64,000 nucleotides of DNA from an uncultured Bacilli bacterium (GTDB lineage Bacteria; Bacillota_I; Bacilli_A; RFN20; CAG-826), in the NCBI GenBank assembly GCA_944350425.1, contig CALVOX010000001.1, positions 170,212 through 234,211 on the forward strand, written 5' to 3'. The notes below the pieces were generated by a model that was not told the origin of the DNA, did not search any database, and saw only the letters and a program-made list of their open reading frames with translations. The translations under genes and the position numbers were made by a program. Positions 63,336 to 64,000 of this stretch are shown here, in pieces. Within the stretch, counting starts at the first letter, position 1. Each line of letters starts with the position of its first letter.

Positions 63336-63656
63336 TTACATCATTTGAGCGATATATTCGACTAATTTAAAATCTTCTTCTTTAATATCATCAAATTGTT
63401 TAAAACCTTCGCTTGCTCTAAAAACAATTAATCCACTACTTTTTTCATCATTTAATACCCATAATGGTTGTTTAGCAAGTTTAATAGAAATTGCTTTTCC
63501 ATCACTATTAGGTAAATATTTCTTAATTGATATAATATTTCCTAATGTAATTAAAACATATTCATAGCTATCTTCCTTAGTATTATAAAAAATAGCTACC
63601 ACATCATTTCTATTATGTTTTTGTTTAATTAAATCTTGATAATTATTCTTAATCAT
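63336..63656 (-). CDS. Unknown 106-residue protein under riboswitch control
   Basis: A small soluble alpha/beta protein with no recognised domain. It has a Lys-rich N-terminus, a strand pair (VVAIFYNTKEDSYEYVLITL) and a C-terminal acidic helix (FDDIKEEDFKLVEYIAQ). AGGGAG precedes the ATG. It is the first gene after a SAM-type riboswitch and terminator, so it is expected to be expressed when S-adenosylmethionine is low. That context suggests a link to methionine or SAM, but its sequence shows none. Confidence 0.7.
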   Translation of the reverse strand: MIKNNYQDLIKQKHNRNDVVAIFYNTKEDSYEYVLITLGNIISIKKYLPNSDGKAISIKLAKQPLWVLNDEKSSGLIVFRASEGFKQFDDIKEEDFKLVEYIAQMM

Positions 63657-63700
63657 TTTTCTTTCTCCCTTTAATTAACTCCATCTAGAGAAAAGAAAAT

Positions 63701-63722
63701 ATCTCATCTAACTAGATGAGAT
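63701..63722 (-). terminator. Riboswitch-controlled terminator
   Basis: ATCTCATCTA pairs with TAGATGAGAT and is followed on the minus strand by ATTTTCTTTT. Its 5' arm can alternatively pair with TTAGATGGGG at the 3' side of the riboswitch P1, giving an antiterminator. Confidence 0.85.
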
Positions 63723-63743
63723 ATAATTAACTAGTATTTAACC

Positions 63744-63840
63744 CCATCTAACCAAGCATTAGCACTTTGCTTAACAATACTAATTAATTAAGTAAGTTGC
63801 TGAAGAGTCTTAGAGCTTGTCTCTCGTCTTCTCTATATGG
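63744..63840 (-). promoter_or_regulatory. SAM-I-type (S-box) riboswitch
   Basis: In 5' to 3' order on the minus strand: P1 arm CCATATAG; AGAGAAGACGAGAGAC, where GAAGA pairs with TCTTC and GAG with CTC around a kink-turn-like asymmetry; AGCAAC (63796-63801); an AT-rich P3; GTGCTAAT (63758-63765) inside the P4 AAGCA/TGCTT; and the P1 return TTAGATGG. This matches the order of S-box landmarks (GAGGGA, GCAACC, GGTGCTAA). Several consensus G-C pairs are replaced, so it is a divergent or AT-adapted member. A promoter-like CATAATAAT lies just upstream. Confidence 0.75.
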
Positions 63841-63952
63841 ATATTATTATGATATATCAAATAAAAAAATATTAAAGTTGCTATCTTTTTTAATTATTGA
63901 TTCAGTAAAAGAAAGAAATATCTAAATTATTAAAAATGTAATAATCTAGAAA

Positions 63953-64000
63953 TTATAAATACTTCTTTTTAAATTCTTCTTTAGAAATTAATATTAATCC
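63953..64000 (-). CDS. 3' end of an unidentified gene, cut by the window edge
   Basis: Fifteen codons ending LILISKEEFKKKYL before TAA. Too short to identify. It reads toward the riboswitch, so the riboswitch lies between it and the next gene. Confidence 0.5.
   Translation of the reverse strand, partial: GLILISKEEFKKKYL

Overview
The window is AT-rich (roughly a quarter to 30% G+C by eye) DNA of a low-GC Bacillota, most likely an uncultured gut or rumen member of the Mollicutes-like Bacilli. Three things point there: the T-box on alaS, the rimP-nusA-rnpM-infB-rbfA operon, and the ruvX/DUF1292 genes behind alaS. The code is standard: Trp is TGG and TGA ends genes. Most genes are on the minus strand.

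1-32 kb is a conserved core. On the minus strand it reads: alaS with a T-box leader, ruvX, DUF1292; dtd, mnmA, a membrane protein; pyrimidine nucleoside phosphorylase; ftsK, acpS, pulA, plsC; pnp, yfcE-like phosphodiesterase, a catalytically dead RNase J homologue; a heterodimeric ABC exporter; ribF and rpsO; and the rimP-nusA-rnpM-infB-rbfA translation operon. rarA, an RNA m5C methyltransferase, ttcA and a NUDIX gene are on the plus strand.

32-57 kb is accessory and decaying. It holds a nuclease-helicase (DUF2075), an IS30 element, an SF1 helicase coupled to a MazG-like pyrophosphohydrolase, an ABC exporter, a partly dead flavodoxin/carboxymuconolactone-cupin/quinol-monooxygenase operon, a DUF234-type ATPase, and a broken IS91-type (HUH) transposase. 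Next come an 814-residue membrane protein, a relic restriction-modification locus that has lost its methylase core, a GC-richer phage lysis relic (XhlA plus holin) cut by a broken IS21 element, a GIY-YIG protein with decaying partners, a tandem-repeat miniprotein, and fused fragments of IS30 and MazG genes.

57-64 kb returns to chromosomal character: a ZIP transporter, an RHH-WYL regulator, cysE-cysK, a GrpB protein, a ~600-nt structured non-coding RNA ending in a perfect terminator, and an unknown gene under a SAM-I-type riboswitch.

Three genome-scale signals stand out. Many genes have a TATAAT box 6-10 nt before the start codon and no Shine-Dalgarno, which suggests leaderless mRNAs. Several ORFs contain long perfect inverted repeats, each of a different sequence. 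Pseudogenes are concentrated between 42 and 57 kb. No tRNA, rRNA or CRISPR array was seen.
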